Virus record (IMG/VR): IMGVR_UViG_3300031643_000637
Span: 1-44,925 of that record
Strand: one strand, 5' to 3'
Source of the DNA: a virus
Length of the DNA: 44,925 nucleotides
Shown here: positions 1-7,198 of the stretch, in pieces
How positions within the stretch are numbered: the first letter of the stretch is position 1
How the letters are laid out: every line of letters starts with the position of its first letter
Position numbers and translations under genes: made by a program
The notes under the pieces: model-generated
Database searches by the model: none
The model's input: the letters and a program-made list of their open reading frames with translations, nothing else
What the model was told of the DNA's origin: nothing

Positions 1-411
1 ATGGTATTCGCGTACTCAATAAGTGACGATAAGAATTACTGCGATGTAACTCAGGTAGACCTGAATCCGAGGCTTCCCGTAGGCACAAGGTTGGTGAAAG
101 AAGATTTTGGTGTCTATCATTATGCACGTGCCGGCGAGGACCTACCCCAGGAAGTCTTTGTAGAGCCTGGTCTATCAGATGAGGACAGGTTCACATTGGC
201 CTTCTCTCAAAAGATGGAGAAATTCGCCGATATCGTTTACGGGAAAGTCAAGGCTATCATTGGAGATCCCAGAGGCAAACCAGGGCTTCTAGGGTGGGCG
301 GTGGTCGAGGTTAAGAAGGGCTACTACTTTTGGATCCGAGAGATACCCCTCGGAGCTACCCTTGTTAAAGAAGATGAACTAGAGGCGGCACATGAAAAGA
401 ACAAGATTTAG
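1..411 (+). CDS. Small virion-type protein with GYYFWI motif (possibly 5'-truncated)
   Basis: The 136-residue frame begins with an ATG at the very first base, so the true start could lie outside the window. The C-terminal part (about residues 98-115: WAVVEVKKGYYFWI) resembles the 'G-YYFW-Q' strand seen in phage head-decoration and fibre-base proteins. The N-terminal part has a GVYHYARAG motif that echoes RVFHYSYAQ in the structural protein at 25827-26681. This suggests a shared beta-rich virion fold; that is an inference from short motifs only. No enzyme motif is visible. It is co-oriented with the operon that leaves the right edge, so on a circular map it could be the last gene of that operon. 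Confidence 0.45.
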   Translation: MVFAYSISDDKNYCDVTQVDLNPRLPVGTRLVKEDFGVYHYARAGEDLPQEVFVEPGLSDEDRFTLAFSQKMEKFADIVYGKVKAIIGDPRGKPGLLGWAVVEVKKGYYFWIREIPLGATLVKEDELEAAHEKNKI

Positions 412-434
412 AATCATATCTGCATCGGCTAAGC

Positions 435-508
435 TGGCTGGGGAAGAAGGATTCGAACCTTCCCTACCTGGTCCAGAGCCAGGCGTCCTACCGCTAGACT
501 ATTCCCCA
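435..508 (-). tRNA. tRNA-Gln (anticodon CTG), CCA encoded
   Basis: On the minus strand a full cloverleaf can be drawn. The acceptor stem is TGGGGAA/TTCCCCA, the D arm is GTC...GAC, and the anticodon arm is CCTGG-CTCTGGA-CCAGG with anticodon CTG (Gln). The T arm is GAAGG-TTCGAAT-CCTTC, with discriminator G and a genomically encoded CCA. The 3' end points left and the integrase gene starts 140 bp to the right of the 5' end. It is either the integration target or a phage-borne copy. Confidence 0.95.
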
Positions 509-648
509 GCGAGAGACCTCACAGAATCAAAATCTAGCCCCCTTCCCGGGCTTTTGAATACTACTGGACCTCTGACTTTTACTCCTAGGAAAGCAGCGGA
601 ATTGGACAACAAATGGTGCATTAACTGTCCAAAGGGGGGTTTAATAAA

Positions 649-1545
649 ATGCTAACCCGAGATGCCATCGAAGAGTTCATGCTCAGCCGGGGGGGCCTCG
701 CCCCCAGGTCACAGAAGGAATACCGAAAACACCTGGAACTCTTCTTGCGGTCCTTCCCCGACTTGCCGGAGACCCCTCAGCCCGTCCAGTCATGGCTGAA
801 CAATATGGGAGTGACTCCTGAGACCGTCCACGCCCGCTTCCGCACTATCAGGGCCTTCTACAAGCAGCTATTTATCTTTCACAATATCCCCAACCTGATG
901 CTCCAGGTCAGACCCCCAAAGCTAAAACGCAAGGCAATGAGGACGTTTACCGACCAGGAGCTTTTCACCCTCTTTTCTCTCTCCCTTACCCAAAGGGAAT
1001 CGGCTCTGCTTACCCTCCTGCTGGACATCGGCCCTCGGGCCGGGGAGTGCGTGAACCTGGCCTGGGAAGATATCACCCCGGGCTTTGTCACCCTCCGGGG
1101 TAAGACTGGCGAGCGAACCGTCCCGATTAGTGAGACCACCTACCGACGTCTCGCAGCGCTTGAGAACGGTTCAAGCCATGTCTTTCTAGGGAAGCGCGGC
1201 CCCCTGACCTACCAGGGTATTTACAAGATGGTGCGGCATCTGTGCCAGAGAGCGGGCATAAGCGGCCGGCGGAGCTCGCCCCATACCTTTCGCCATAGCT
1301 TTGCCACAAATTACGCCGCTGCCGAGGGCTGCGACCCAAAGGTCCTGCAGGACATCATGGGTCACCGAGACTTCAAATCGACCCTCAGGTATATACAGAA
1401 TAACCCCAGGCGCATGGCCCGGAACCATCAGCGCTGCACGCCGCTGAAGGGGCTGGCCGGCGCCGCCCAGGGCTTCCTGTTCACCGATGAAGGCCAGGTC
1501 GTTAAAGAGGCTGAAGCAATTCTCGCCAGAAAGGAGGCAAACTAA
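649..1545 (+). CDS. Tyrosine recombinase / phage integrase
   Basis: This 298-residue protein has the size and layout of XerC/D-type recombinases. An N-terminal SAM-like core-binding domain (about 1-90) is followed by a catalytic domain. The catalytic residues are visible: R130 in the GPRAGE motif, K152 in the beta-hairpin (RGKTGE), H212-x-x-R215 in HTFRHSFA, H239 in the GHR motif and the nucleophile Y248 in LRYI. All are intact, so it should be active in site-specific integration and excision. The start follows a GGGGGG-type ribosome site. Its position beside tRNA-Gln is typical of a temperate phage or integrative element. Confidence 0.95.
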   Translation: MLTRDAIEEFMLSRGGLAPRSQKEYRKHLELFLRSFPDLPETPQPVQSWLNNMGVTPETVHARFRTIRAFYKQLFIFHNIPNLMLQVRPPKLKRKAMRTFTDQELFTLFSLSLTQRESALLTLLLDIGPRAGECVNLAWEDITPGFVTLRGKTGERTVPISETTYRRLAALENGSSHVFLGKRGPLTYQGIYKMVRHLCQRAGISGRRSSPHTFRHSFATNYAAAEGCDPKVLQDIMGHRDFKSTLRYIQNNPRRMARNHQRCTPLKGLAGAAQGFLFTDEGQVVKEAEAILARKEAN

Positions 1546-1708
1546 TGTCAGTTGAACAGCAAGCAATGTATTCCCAAGTGCAGAATAGTGACACTACATG
1601 AGACTCCTTTCGCCAGCGACCCTTCTCTAGGTTGGTTTTGCACTGTCTGTGGCCAAAAGAATAAGTAAAAGGAGCAAGCTATGGGAGATTGCGCTACCAA
1701 GGAGAGGT

Positions 1709-1912
1709 ATGGAAGAAAAAGAGATAAAGCAACTGATTAGATACCACCAAACCGGGCTGAACCAGCATCGGCAGCATATGAATCCTTCTTCCGAGTACCT
1801 CGAGGAGCAGACGGTCAATGCCCTAAAAGAGTTGTTGATGCTAAGAGAGTTAGGACCGCGCAAAGATTTCAAGCACGGCCCGGAGAGAATCAGGGACCAA
1901 CAAGTTCGCTAG
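1709..1912 (+). CDS. Small hypothetical protein
   Basis: This 67-residue, charged, probably helical protein is not recognised. The frame is open from a GTG at 1649, but the ATG at 1709 lies just behind AGGAGAGGT and is the better start. A second ATG at 1681 in another frame, with a good AGGAG site, opens a 19-codon peptide that ends at 1740, so a short leader peptide is possible. It lies between the integrase and a run of small zinc-binding proteins. Confidence 0.45.
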   Translation: MEEKEIKQLIRYHQTGLNQHRQHMNPSSEYLEEQTVNALKELLMLRELGPRKDFKHGPERIRDQQVR

Positions 1913-1928
1913 CTAAATAGAGGTAGGC

Positions 1929-2330
1929 ATGAATATCAAATGTATTGGTTGCTACGATTTACTCCGGGAGGAACTTGAACTTGAAGGGCGGCCTCTCGTA
2001 GTCTATAACTGCCCTCGCTTCTTCCCCTATGCCTGCGCCTTAAGCGGTCTGCTCCGGCCTGGGAGCGGAATCATTGAGGCGGTAAGAGATTGCAACGAAG
2101 ACCCTCTGAGCCACTGTGTTCTTTGTTCTAATACTAAAATCACACACTATGGCCAGGATATCGTTAGTATCTGCAAGGAACATGACGCCGCCTGGGGCAA
2201 GTGGCTAGATGAGCACCCGGAGCGGAGAGCCCACCTGGCGCCACGGGGCCGGTCTGTAAAGGCAAACTGGGTTGAGGTTTTCCGGGAGTTTATCGAGGAC
2301 ATGCGACGACAGGCTGAGGGGGAGCCGTAA
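1929..2330 (+). CDS. Cysteine-rich hypothetical protein
   Basis: This 133-residue protein is preceded by GAGGTAGGC. Its N-terminus (MNIKCIGCYDLL) holds a C-x2-C pair. Further cysteines (YNCPRFF, CAL, RDC, HCVLC and ICKEH) suggest one or two structural zinc sites. No catalytic motif is evident. The first dozen residues recur almost exactly at 3264, where the gene copy is broken, so this family was duplicated locally. Function unknown. Confidence 0.7.
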   Translation: MNIKCIGCYDLLREELELEGRPLVVYNCPRFFPYACALSGLLRPGSGIIEAVRDCNEDPLSHCVLCSNTKITHYGQDIVSICKEHDAAWGKWLDEHPERRAHLAPRGRSVKANWVEVFREFIEDMRRQAEGEP

Positions 2331-2332
2331 CT

Positions 2333-2512
2333 ATGATAGAGACATTAGATGACATCATTGAAGAGCTGGCGGATAAATTCGGGATATATGGAATAGGGCC
2401 AGAAGAAGGCGACCATCCCGCAGATTGTAAGTGTAGGATTTGCTTTTGCGCTTGGTTAAAGGGGCGTATAGAGAAGGCAGCCGAAGTCGAAAGGAGACTG
2501 ATGCAGCTTTAG
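2333..2512 (+). CDS. Small Cys-rich hypothetical protein
   Basis: A 59-residue frame starts at ATG 2333, 3 bp after the preceding stop, and ends at TAG 2510. The N-terminal half is acidic and helical (ETLDDIIEEL). The centre holds a compact CKCRICFC cluster likely to bind a metal. Translational coupling to the upstream gene is likely. No family recognised. Confidence 0.55.
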   Translation: MIETLDDIIEELADKFGIYGIGPEEGDHPADCKCRICFCAWLKGRIEKAAEVERRLMQL

Positions 2513-2528
2513 CTAAGTGAAGGAGGCT

Positions 2529-2759
2529 ATGATGCTAGTTTGGATTGAGGGAATTATGAAGTCGCCAGCGAATCCTGTCTGCCCAGAGTGTAATAAACAC
2601 ATTGCTGGTAGGCATATTCACGGTGGGGAGACATGCCATATTTTGTTACGTCTTACATCTGAAATTAAGCATGAAACGGATGCCTCGAAGAGTGAACCTT
2701 CCTCAGTCGAAGTGGTCAAAATACTCTGTCACACATGCTATCGGCAGGGGAAGGAATGA
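2529..2759 (+). CDS. Small zinc-ribbon hypothetical protein
   Basis: A 76-residue protein starting at ATG 2529, just after AAGGAGGCT; an in-frame GTG at 2517 lies before the ribosome site and is unlikely to be used. C-x2-C (CPEC) near the N-terminus and C-x2-C (CHTC) near the C-terminus, with several histidines (HIAGRHIHGG) between, suggest a zinc-binding fold. Function unknown. It is one of several tiny zinc proteins in this operon. Confidence 0.6.
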   Translation: MMLVWIEGIMKSPANPVCPECNKHIAGRHIHGGETCHILLRLTSEIKHETDASKSEPSSVEVVKILCHTCYRQGKE

Positions 2760-2799
2760 TTAGCGTATAAGGGCTGTTATGCAAAGGTCAAGGAGAGTC

Positions 2800-3066
2800 A
2801 TGAAAGAGGAAACTAAACAAAAAAGGGAAAGGCAAAAGCTTGACCTCGGGATGAGGGCTGAACTACTCGAGAATGAGGCGTTTCACCGATTCTTGCGGTA
2901 TATGCATACGAATGCTGGCGAGGTTAAGCAATTCGGTGTAGGCAGTTGGCTGCCCGGCTGGATTGTGACCGGTTGTGAGCTGTTCTTTACTGATACTCAA
3001 GGTCGTGTGAAGGAAATCGTCAAAGAGGATGATGGGAAGTGGTGGTTTGCCTTAGCGATATTTTGA
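2800..3066 (+). CDS. Hypothetical protein
   Basis: An 88-residue protein; ATG 2800 is chosen because AAGGAGAGTC precedes it, though ATG 2779 is in frame. The N-terminus is very basic and helical (EETKQKRERQKL). The C-terminal half is beta-like and aromatic (KWWFALAIF). No motif recognised. Confidence 0.55.
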   Translation: MKEETKQKRERQKLDLGMRAELLENEAFHRFLRYMHTNAGEVKQFGVGSWLPGWIVTGCELFFTDTQGRVKEIVKEDDGKWWFALAIF

Positions 3067-3123
3067 TAAGTGCACTTACTACGGGGGAACTTCAACAGTA
3101 GATACTGTGAGGGAGGAGTTCAA

Positions 3124-3261
3124 ATGGGAACGAGATTAGAAGTAAGATGGTGCCCTAAATGCAAGCTGTGGACACATGTTGAGATGCCTGGCGGCAGATG
3201 TCCTAAGTGTCGCGCAGCTACCATGAAGCATATAAACAGTATCGCAATACCGTGGAGGTGA
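3124..3261 (+). CDS. Tiny zinc-ribbon protein
   Basis: A 45-residue protein with two C-x2-C knuckles (CPKCKLW and CPKCRAA) separated by about 18 residues, a classic zinc ribbon. ATG 3124 follows GGGAGGAGTTCAA. It probably binds nucleic acid or protein; nothing more specific can be said. Confidence 0.6.
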   Translation: MGTRLEVRWCPKCKLWTHVEMPGGRCPKCRAATMKHINSIAIPWR

Positions 3262-3263
3262 GC

Positions 3264-3532
3264 ATGAATATTAAGTGCATCGGCTGCTACGAACTGCACC
3301 GGTGAAAATGGAGAGGAGTTACCCGGGGCAGACAAGATACATGCACTTTGATAGTCCCTGCCCCTTCCTGCTCTGCTTTGCTGATGGGCCGCACGACCAT
3401 CCCATTTGCCCGAAGTGCGGGGCCGTTGGTTATGGAAATATCTCTTGCGATGAGTGCCGGCGGAACGTAGACATCCATAGAGAGCTGGCCATTATCGAGC
3501 TACAGGCTAATAAGGCTGGGGAAGAAGGCTGA
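3264..3532 (+). pseudogene. Broken paralogue of the 1929 gene plus a downstream zinc-binding frame
   Basis: ATG 3264, behind GGAGGTGAGC, encodes MNIKCIGCYELHR and then stops at 3303-3305. This repeats the N-terminus of the 1929-2330 protein. The next frame opens at ATG 3308 and runs to 3532 (74 residues). It has a CPFLLCFADG stretch resembling CPRFFPYACALSG of the intact paralogue, then CPKCG and CDEC knuckles. The simplest reading is a duplicated gene broken by a small indel. The 3308 frame may still be translated on its own by coupling (start 2 bases after the stop). Confidence 0.45.
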
Positions 3533-3572
3533 TATGGGGGCAGAATGGACACTAAGTGATTGGAGGTGACAA

Positions 3573-3815
3573 ATGAAACACGCAAGAGCAGACTACAGCC
3601 GGATTCAAGACCCGGAGGGGAAGATTCCAAAGGACGAGCCAGTATTTCTAATAAGGGCGCAAGATGTTACAGGGCCAGATGTTGTGAGATATTGGGCAAT
3701 GAAGGCTAGGCAAGCTGGCGCTGCTAAAAACATAGTAGAGGCAGCTGAGGCTCATGTGGCAGCCATGATTGAGTGGCAAAGGCAACATGGGATGAAGATA
3801 CCTGATATGCCTTAA
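3573..3815 (+). CDS. Conserved-type small phage protein
   Basis: An 80-residue protein behind a strong GGAGGTGACAA site. The layout (IPKDEPVFLIRAQDV...VRYWA...AAEAHVAAMIEWQ) matches small proteins common in phage early regions that predict as a beta-strand followed by an alpha-helix. Biochemical role unknown. Confidence 0.65.
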   Translation: MKHARADYSRIQDPEGKIPKDEPVFLIRAQDVTGPDVVRYWAMKARQAGAAKNIVEAAEAHVAAMIEWQRQHGMKIPDMP

Positions 3816-3827
3816 AAGTAGTTAGGA

Positions 3828-4991
3828 ATGGTAACCATGATAGCCACCTCATATGAGGAGGGTAAGTGGATTCAAGACCACTGCCTCTGTGGGGAGTGTG
3901 GGGCCAACCTGGTGTGTTGCTGGGGAGGAGCTTTCGGTCGTGATAGCTACATCGTGAGGTGTACCAAGGATATTAACCACCAACGATTGAGGGAGGAAAA
4001 GAGCTTAACCAGGATGTGGAGAGATGGAGAAGAGCTGCCTTGTTTCATCAAGGATAACATAGAGCGAAAATTGAGGAGGCAAATCATGGAACAGAATAAT
4101 GTAAAGGCAATGGTGGTAAAGCAAGATGCCGGCAAGCTGTCAACCTATCTTCAGGCTCGCTTCTCCAAGGACTTAGTCAACCAGCAGGCAGCCCTGGACT
4201 TCGCCAAGTGGTGCATTGCTCACCAGCTTGAGCCAATCAGGGACTGTATCCCTTATCATGGTAATCCGTTTATCACCGTCGAGTGGCTGGACCGTAAGGC
4301 ATCAGGGGACGAGAAGTTCAAGGGCTACAGCTACAGGGTCTACAGCGAGCAGGATAAGGTCTCCCTCGACTTTGACCCCAAGGACCTGGTGGTTGAGTGT
4401 CAGGCTGACTTTGAGGGCCTAAAGAAACCCCTGGTCGGCTTGGGAGTAGTCACCAAGGTGGAAAGGGAGTCCAGAACCGGCGGCGAGATCGACGAGGTAA
4501 CGGCGAAGGGCTATCGCTCCCCAGTGGTTCACTCGAAACCTCAGCAAATGGTCTTCAAGCGGTCTCGGTCGGCAGCCCTGAAGCAACGCTACCATATCCC
4601 AGCCCCTATCCTCGAGGAGCTTCCCTACACCACGGTAATTGAGGCTGAATATAAGGTTATCGAAGACAAACCTTCTCAGCCCGAAAGTGTCGGCAGCGAG
4701 GCTAATTCGGCGATTGCCGCCGAAGAGAATGATCAAATTGAAGGCGAAGGCTTCAATATTACCCTAACCTGGCTTAAAGAATCCTTAAATGAACTCAAGT
4801 GGACAAGTGACACAGCCAAGACCTGGCTAGTAGGCCAATATAAGGTTAGCCCCCAGGGCACCCTGGGGGATGTCATTCAGAGGCTTACCCGGGAGCAGGC
4901 AGAGGAATTTGTTAAAGAAATCCAGGAGAGAACTGCCAAAAAGCAAATGGAATTGTTTGGGATGGAGAGCGAACCTGAAGTTAAGGAGTAA
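3828..4991 (+). CDS. RecT/Bet-like single-strand annealing protein candidate
   Basis: 387 residues. The first about 90 residues carry several cysteines (CLCGECGANLVCC), which suggests an added zinc module; an in-frame ATG at 4086 behind GAGGAGGC could give a shorter form. The central region has the RecT-like order: FAKWCIAHQLEPIRDCIPYHGNPFI (residues sought: 'gLnP...y.vpy'), a phage-like beta core, then a 'P..M..K.sR..alk.ryhIP' stretch (PQQMVFKRSRSAALKQR). The C-terminus is a separate helical domain ending in a charged tail. RecT proteins anneal homologous ssDNA. The assignment rests on motif order only; an alternative is an unrelated early DNA-binding protein. Confidence 0.4.
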   Translation: MVTMIATSYEEGKWIQDHCLCGECGANLVCCWGGAFGRDSYIVRCTKDINHQRLREEKSLTRMWRDGEELPCFIKDNIERKLRRQIMEQNNVKAMVVKQDAGKLSTYLQARFSKDLVNQQAALDFAKWCIAHQLEPIRDCIPYHGNPFITVEWLDRKASGDEKFKGYSYRVYSEQDKVSLDFDPKDLVVECQADFEGLKKPLVGLGVVTKVERESRTGGEIDEVTAKGYRSPVVHSKPQQMVFKRSRSAALKQRYHIPAPILEELPYTTVIEAEYKVIEDKPSQPESVGSEANSAIAAEENDQIEGEGFNITLTWLKESLNELKWTSDTAKTWLVGQYKVSPQGTLGDVIQRLTREQAEEFVKEIQERTAKKQMELFGMESEPEVKE

Positions 4992-4997
4992 ACCAAA

Positions 4998-6401
4998 GTG
5001 GCAGTGGAAAGGGTTAAGCTTGAGCTGATTTATCACGACCCTGCAATTTACCCCAGGAAGAGAGGGGTAGACCCTCACCGCGTTGAAAGATATGCCGCCT
5101 GCATGAGGGATGGCGAAAAGTTTGACCTCATTGAGGTTGAGCGCAGCGATGGTAAATATCGTCTCCTCGATGGGCTCCACCGATTGAAAGCCCTCCAGGA
5201 GATTGGGGTGGATGAGGCGGATGTTCGTGTTGTCAATTTAGATGGAAGGAATCCACTCCTCTACGCTGCCAGACAAAATCGGGTTGGGAAGGATCTGACT
5301 GACCAAGATGCCGAGGACGTTGCCCAGAGGGCTTTCCAAGAGAACCCAAAAGTGACGAACAGGGAAATCGCACTTGCCATAGGCCGGAGTGAGGCCACCG
5401 TGTCACGTTACCTGAGTGACCTTAGGGCAAGGCATGAGTTGGCGCAAGACCTAAAAATCTTCAAGATGGGGGCCTTGGGCATCTCCCAGGAGAGGATTGC
5501 TATGAGGCTGGGGATGGAGCACCAACTTGTCAGCTACCATTTGCAAAAAACTTCAGAGTTGAAGAAGTTAGCAAATGAGCAGCTTGAACGTGGCTTTTTT
5601 GCAAATAGCATTGCCGAGAAGCTGGGGTGGCCGGAGCCCCTTGTCTGGGCAGTAGCGCTCAAGGGCAAGGATGACAAGGAGCGCTTCGCCGACCTTAAGT
5701 GGAATATCCGGGTATGGGACTACTGGAACTGGGGGGATGTTGACCATCGGTTTGGTGATGACTGGCCCGGACGCATCCCAGCTCAGCTAGTAGCACACAC
5801 TCTCTATTTCTTCACGCAACCCACCAACCTTATCCTAGACCCGATGGCAGGTGGGGGAGTCACTCCTGATGTTTGCCTAGCACTCAACCGCCAATGCTGG
5901 TCCTTCGACAAAGTTGATAAGCCTGATAGCCGCCCCGAAATCGAGCCCTATTTTTGGGACCCCAATAATCTTACTTGGGCAGTGACAGGCAAGTCCAAGC
6001 CAGACCTTATCTTCTTTGACCCACCATACTTCAAGAAAAATGAAGAGGAGTATGGGGAAGATTCTATCAGCGCACTTCCCCGGTCAGAGTACCTCAAGTT
6101 CTTCCGAGAGTGGGCTATTTTGGCTACCGAGAATACCAAGGCATCGACCCGGCTTGCACTCCTGGTTGCTGATTGGCGTGATTTTCAGTCGACAGCAGCT
6201 GTGCACGAAAAACCACAGAATGCTATCACAATCTTTGACTACGTAAGAGAGGTTAGCCAGGGTGGCTGGGAGCTAACCCATCGCATTGAGGCGCCACTAT
6301 CCTCTGAGCGGTTTACAGGGAATATGGTAACCGCTATGCAAGAGCGGCGCAGTCTGGGGACAGTAAGCAGAACACTTCTCATGTTTCAAAAAGCCAAGTA
6401 A
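4998..6401 (+). CDS. ParB-like / HTH / DNA methyltransferase fusion
   Basis: A 467-residue protein from GTG 4998 (AAGGAG nine bases upstream). Residues about 5-95 form a ParB/Sulfiredoxin-like domain (LLDGLHRLKAL near 57-66). Residues about 100-215 contain HTH-type segments (NREIALAIGRSEATVSRYL, then ISQERIAMRLG). Residues about 235-465 are an amino-methyltransferase: SAM motif DPMAGGG (281-287) and catalytic DPPY (341-344). It should bind a DNA site and methylate adenine-N6 or cytosine-N4. Such fusions occur in phages, where they may guard viral DNA or control transcription. No matching restriction enzyme is seen nearby. Confidence 0.85.
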   Translation: MAVERVKLELIYHDPAIYPRKRGVDPHRVERYAACMRDGEKFDLIEVERSDGKYRLLDGLHRLKALQEIGVDEADVRVVNLDGRNPLLYAARQNRVGKDLTDQDAEDVAQRAFQENPKVTNREIALAIGRSEATVSRYLSDLRARHELAQDLKIFKMGALGISQERIAMRLGMEHQLVSYHLQKTSELKKLANEQLERGFFANSIAEKLGWPEPLVWAVALKGKDDKERFADLKWNIRVWDYWNWGDVDHRFGDDWPGRIPAQLVAHTLYFFTQPTNLILDPMAGGGVTPDVCLALNRQCWSFDKVDKPDSRPEIEPYFWDPNNLTWAVTGKSKPDLIFFDPPYFKKNEEEYGEDSISALPRSEYLKFFREWAILATENTKASTRLALLVADWRDFQSTAAVHEKPQNAITIFDYVREVSQGGWELTHRIEAPLSSERFTGNMVTAMQERRSLGTVSRTLLMFQKAK

Positions 6402-6412
6402 AAGGATTGATA

Positions 6413-7198
6413 GTGAAAGGCGTTGACCTAGTAATTGCATTTGACCCTGAATATGTTCGGCAGTTTGCGGCACTGGCCTCCTTTGAGTATCCAGCCGTTG
6501 CCGAGCAAGAACTTTATAAAGGCTGGAGTAAAGTGGCAGTCTGGCCACAATTATGGGAGTACGCGACTTCTACCCTCAAAACAGGCAGGGGTGTTTTTGC
6601 TACCCCTGACGATATGGTCGAGTTTCTCTTAGACCTAGCTGATAAGGAGGCTAGAAAAGTTGATCCTGACCGAATAAAGCATCGAGCGCGGAAACTGGTA
6701 ATGGATTTCCTTCGAGAGATGCATGCCTATTCTCTTCTAGATCACTCGGGGGGATTCCATTACGTGAGCTATCAGCGGATCCTAGACTTTCAGTACAATA
6801 TCGACTTTGAGGTTTTGCCAAAGGAGCAACAAAGCCCAGTGGGCATTCAGACTGCGATGCGCAAGGATTGGAAAGCAGATACTTGGCGCCAAATCCATGA
6901 AGCGCGCCGGAGCCGTCGTGGTGCAAAAGATTGGAAGGGGCCTATCTTTTGGATGACCAATAGGAGGATTGCAGCTGAAAAGCTGCCAAATAAACTTTGG
7001 CTATTTAAGATGTACCATGTGCAGGAGGTAATATTGGAAATCAAGGGGCAGATTAAGGAATTCAACATTCCAAAGAAAGGTACCTGCCCTGCTTGTGGTT
7101 CCAGTGACTGGTGGTGGCGGCCAGCCAGTGGGCTTGGCGGTCCTGGCGGGTGGGTCTGCGGTCGCTGCCACCCAAATCCGAATAAGGAGCCATCATGA
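6413..7198 (+). CDS. Hypothetical protein with C-terminal zinc ribbon
   Basis: 261 residues from GTG 6413 (AAAGGA six bases upstream; TTG 6407 is also possible). The middle is helical and rich in charged residues. The last about 40 residues form a clear zinc ribbon (CPACGSSDWWW ... CGRCHP). The gene overlaps the next by ATGA, so the product is probably co-translated with the replication-initiator-like protein and may act in the same process. No family recognised. Confidence 0.65.
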   Translation: MKGVDLVIAFDPEYVRQFAALASFEYPAVAEQELYKGWSKVAVWPQLWEYATSTLKTGRGVFATPDDMVEFLLDLADKEARKVDPDRIKHRARKLVMDFLREMHAYSLLDHSGGFHYVSYQRILDFQYNIDFEVLPKEQQSPVGIQTAMRKDWKADTWRQIHEARRSRRGAKDWKGPIFWMTNRRIAAEKLPNKLWLFKMYHVQEVILEIKGQIKEFNIPKKGTCPACGSSDWWWRPASGLGGPGGWVCGRCHPNPNKEPS

